This document shows, one piece after another, positions 63,201 to 64,000 of a stretch of DNA of 64,000 nt. The DNA is taken from assembly GCF_004331415.1 (NCBI RefSeq), contig NZ_SJOP01000023.1, positions 17,857 to 81,856 of the forward strand. Reading direction: 5' to 3'. The position numbers and the translations under genes are program-made. Position 1 is the first letter of the stretch; each line of letters starts with the position of its first letter. Source of the DNA: Kosakonia quasisacchari. Lineage in GTDB: Bacteria; Pseudomonadota; Gammaproteobacteria; Enterobacterales; Enterobacteriaceae. Below the pieces are notes generated by a model. The model made no database searches. It saw only the letters and a program-made list of their open reading frames with translations, and was not told the origin of the DNA.

Positions 63201-64000
63201 TGACATTCAACCCATCCCGCTGATTCAGCAGGTGCCCGGTATTAATGGTGATATCACCGTTGCGGGTCTCAATATTGCCAGAGGTGTTCACCACCTCGGT
63301 GTTGGCATTGCCCGCCGCGTCGCGCTGCAGCCTCAGGTTGTTGCCCGCCAGCATATCGCCGCGCTGGTTGGTGATGCTGCCGGCGTACAGCGCCAGGTTA
63401 TTCGCCGCGTACAGCAGCGCAGTGTTCACGATACTGCCCGGTGCGCTGAGCGTCAGGCTGCCGAGCGTTCCGGCAAAACCGTTCGCCGTGATGTTGCCCC
63501 GGCTCGCGAGCGTCACATCGCCGCCGCCCTGCAGCGAACTGTTGCCGTTCAGCACAATGGCGCTGCCGCTTAGCGTACTCGCGCCGCTGCCGGTGGTGAT
63601 TTGCCCGTTGTTGGTCAGTTGCCCGCCCGCACTCAGGTTCACCGCCTGGCCCTGCATCACGCTCTGGTTATCTATCGCACCGTTACTGGTGATACTCAGG
63701 GTTTTCCCCGCCGCCAGCGCAGTTTTACCGGTAAACGCATCAGCCAGTTGCAGCGTCAGGTTGCCGAGCGCCACGATTTGCCCCAGCGCATCAAGCCCGG
63801 TCGCCCCCACAAACAGGTCACCGCCACTGAAGAGCTTCCCGCCGACGGACTGGTTCACCTGCGCGGCGTTTACCGTCAGCTGGCGGCTGCCCAGCAGCGT
63901 GCCGTTGTTGGTGAACTGACGGTAATTCAGTGTCAGGTCATTCGCCTGGGTGGTGCCCTGGTTCGTGAAGGTGTCACCGGTGAGTGTCATCCGGTCAGCC
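57223..64000 (-). CDS. cdiA: CdiA-type contact-dependent inhibition toxin (hemagglutinin), 5' part beyond the window
   Basis: The frame is open across the right edge of the window (at least 2258 residues). It contains long filamentous-hemagglutinin repeats (AGNDLNLDAQQT, SGRDTLLQGAQV and similar). A central region (about 61.7-63.25 kb) has a non-repetitive, Cys-containing segment of the receptor-binding/YP type. A pretoxin domain ends with VENN (58132-58143). A 302-residue variable C-terminus follows, whose last 130 residues (from KPVWLQDLQAGNKF) are the likely toxin. CdiA is exported by CdiB (expected beyond position 64000) and delivers its C-terminal toxin to neighbouring cells. The toxin activity is not identified. 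Confidence 0.88.
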   Translation of the reverse strand, partial: ADRMTLTGDTFTNQGTTQANDLTLNYRQFTNNGTLLGSRQLTVNAAQVNQSVGGKLFSGGDLFVGATGLDALGQIVALGNLTLQLADAFTGKTALAAGKTLSITSNGAIDNQSVMQGQAVNLSAGGQLTNNGQITTGSGASTLSGSAIVLNGNSSLQGGGDVTLASRGNITANGFAGTLGSLTLSAPGSIVNTALLYAANNLALYAGSITNQRGDMLAGNNLRLQRDAAGNANTEVVNTSGNIETRNGDITINTGHLLNQRDGLNVTGWTEPATQTGVGKDKLYLSIQDFPVDGLTIKKWETHEYHNCTCQIDVTYYNSQYVPDVDEQIQKVASSIAHTSVSASGGAGSITSGRDISLYADVLDNQASNILGARNIALYGTNLNNQSYQDGTAATYFTYKYSYTTDSSRSTKEYIAPSRNGYFLYELTGQTTEATNGQNYRAVIQAGGNVSANFSSNISNTSTTANAGGVSGTITAPSLNTLSNQSIGGSVAKQTLAAGPVTVNSPQWQDQLHNALQQINGGGALDNASANGAALANIGSQQKGSASLGSAGSLASAGVTSAVLKNTSTGTLDAHQGKSVDTSAYPLPSGNSGYFVVSANPKSPYLITVNPKLDGLGQLDPALFGDLNKLLGVTPSAAPRETSSTYTDEKQFLGSAYMLDRIKLNPDHDYRFLGDAAFDTRYVSNVVLNQTGNRYLNGIGSDLDQMRYMMDNAANAQQSLGLQFGVALNADQIAALDHSILWWESATINGETVMIPKVYLSPKDVTVNNGSVIAGNNVSLEGGNVTNTGGTLLARNNLSVESAGQITNSNDALMKAGGNVSLSAIGDISNLSSTISGKTVALESLDGSINNVTLADQFALDAKSKYGSVSLKDTTLGSIASITASDGLSLAAGKDITLTGATLKAGGDVLMDAGGNIAVNAIEKNDAYSQSGFNAGYLRQTATSREQVSYQGSGITAGGNLAMQAGNDLTLSASDVSAGKNAKLSAGNDLNLDAQQTRNNTRNGKSENHSTGLDRTTVSAGNNLILTAGQDINSHAAGLAAEQQVGMQAGRDVNLLAEATTQGDSYKASKKTVINEQVRQQGTEIASGTGTTIIAGRDMNAEAAQVNAKGDIGVQAGRDVNLTTATESDYHYKEETKTKSGFLSKTKTHTISEQSATREAGTLLSGDNVTVKSGHDLLVKGSSVVGDGDVALSAAHNVDITAATNTDSNWQFKEKKKSGLMSSGGIGFTIGSSKTKQDLKEKGTTQSQSMSTVGSNGGDVTVTAGNQLHVGGSDLIAKNDLALSGDSVVVDPGHDKRTTDQKFEQKSSGLTLALSGAVGDVVNTAASTAMAAKDQSDGRLAALQGTKAVLSGIQASQASRLAAAKSGSDDATKNGSFGVMVSIGGQSSKSTSHSEQDTTTGSTLNAGNDLTISATGKGNAANSGDITIAGSQLKAGKDLTLDAARDITLTGAVDTQKTTGSNSSKGGSIGVGIVAGKDGAGFMVSASGNASKGNEKGNGTTWNETTLDAGQNVSLKSGRDTLLQGAQVNGDKVTAGVGRDLTLSSLQDSNNYNSKQQSVSAGLSYTFGGGGLGGSFSYSRDKMKSNYDSVQEQTGIFAGKGGFDVTVGNHTQLDGAVLASRADADKNRLDTGTLGFADINNKADFKTEHQGAGFSTSGSMVGNVLGNMANVMLAGMNGKGHAEGTTQSAVADGTIVIRDKAGQQQDVATLSRDTEHANGSIDPIFDKEKEQRRLQTAQMIGEIGTQVADIVRTEGNITATKKANERMATATDGDRVAAIKELEKDKKEVTDKTIQDQMYQTFYNDEFTKSGMGTGQSTQRAITAATAVMQALAGGDIKAAIAGGAAPYIANAIASAIPEKDIKGRVLAHAVVNAALAAAIGKDAASAATGAAVGELAGRIAKDGFGKNTSELSEEEKQTVSALATLASGLAGGLVGDNSASVITAAQAGKTTVENNVLSTNQLSGFAERARTCQGASCEAVIRDMITLNAEQQVDIATLCTTAPKQCKEKFGYLVEQWPAFDAMIKHMAADGTLPDDFRDALTPMYAQGIEAQGILANSGWTERFEAMGANKEVAQAMAATLPLLIGGAKGARGSKNPTTGNSSATPEVTTPGGVGATVNSAKPVWLQDLQAGNKFNLEQYKNYPYKELYVNKPNGNGYYRLDSYNPTTGEIVSRKFTQFADIKEATATSYIREAVNKYPVGATIAKVPSSGALAGDTLRGTNILEVPPQVKPIPQAVLNAADKAGVVIRDTNGKVYQ

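Noticed and set aside
1..64000. CRISPR arrays, tRNA or rRNA genes, prophage integrase
   Set aside because: No regularly spaced direct repeats, no cloverleaf-like tRNA sequence and no integrase gene were found. The only mobile-element trace is the IS3-type stub at 56485-56553.

Overview
The window is chromosomal DNA of an Enterobacteriaceae member, most likely in or near Enterobacter, Kosakonia or Klebsiella. The evidence is Escherichia-like genes in familiar blocks (yjiM-yjiL, yjiS-yjiR, murQ-murP, higB-higA), a GpdQ protein that keeps every metal ligand of the Enterobacter aerogenes enzyme, and a chromosomal FosA. Most of the window is moderately GC-rich and densely coded. GC falls sharply in the contact-dependent inhibition (CDI) tail (about 55.5-58.1 kb), in the spacers at 10.6-11.0 and 34.1-34.5 kb, and around 62.7-63.2 kb.

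0-9.2 kb: yjiM-yjiL-DUF3343 (2-hydroxyacyl-CoA dehydratase-like), a MarR/HlyD/DUF2955 efflux operon on the minus strand, fosA, a DUF1176 periplasmic protein, a second ClpP with an unusual Ser-His-Asn triad, and the divergent yjiS/yjiR pair with four copies of a MocR-type operator. 9.2-13 kb: an accessory module with an NlpC/P60 lipoprotein, an orphan FliA-type sigma factor, a ToxR/CadC-like membrane regulator with a small membrane partner, and a GT25-like protein. 13.2-15.6 kb: murQ-murP for N-acetylmuramic acid.

15.6-36.7 kb is rich in iron and efflux genes: a FoxA-like TonB receptor with its AraC regulator, a LysR/quinone-reductase pair, a TetR-controlled RND pump (EefABC-like) plus a Bcr/CflA exporter, the higBA toxin-antitoxin pair, and a FecBCDE-type iron-chelate ABC operon (ending in an RpiR regulator) divergent from a second TonB receptor. 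Several Fur-like boxes fall between these genes. 36.9-41.9 kb: a Ugp/Mal-type ABC transporter with gpdQ embedded in the operon, probably for uptake and hydrolysis of glycerophosphodiesters.

42.1-49.5 kb: an accessory island. Its core is an overlapping three-gene operon (unknown 453-aa protein, PLD-fold nuclease, SNF2-type helicase) that looks like an undescribed or unclassified DNA-targeting defence system. Nearby are a zinc-ribbon protein and a protein with a ParB-like motif. 49.8-55.5 kb: an esterase, an HxlR/DoxX/flavodoxin-like electrophile-response set, a LysR/DHA2 exporter pair and a hexapeptide acyltransferase. 55.9-64 kb: the 3' part of a CDI locus, with a large cdiA open at the window edge, its translationally coupled immunity gene, an IS3-family fragment, a start-less toxin-tail remnant and an orphan immunity-like gene. 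No rRNA, tRNA or CRISPR array was seen.
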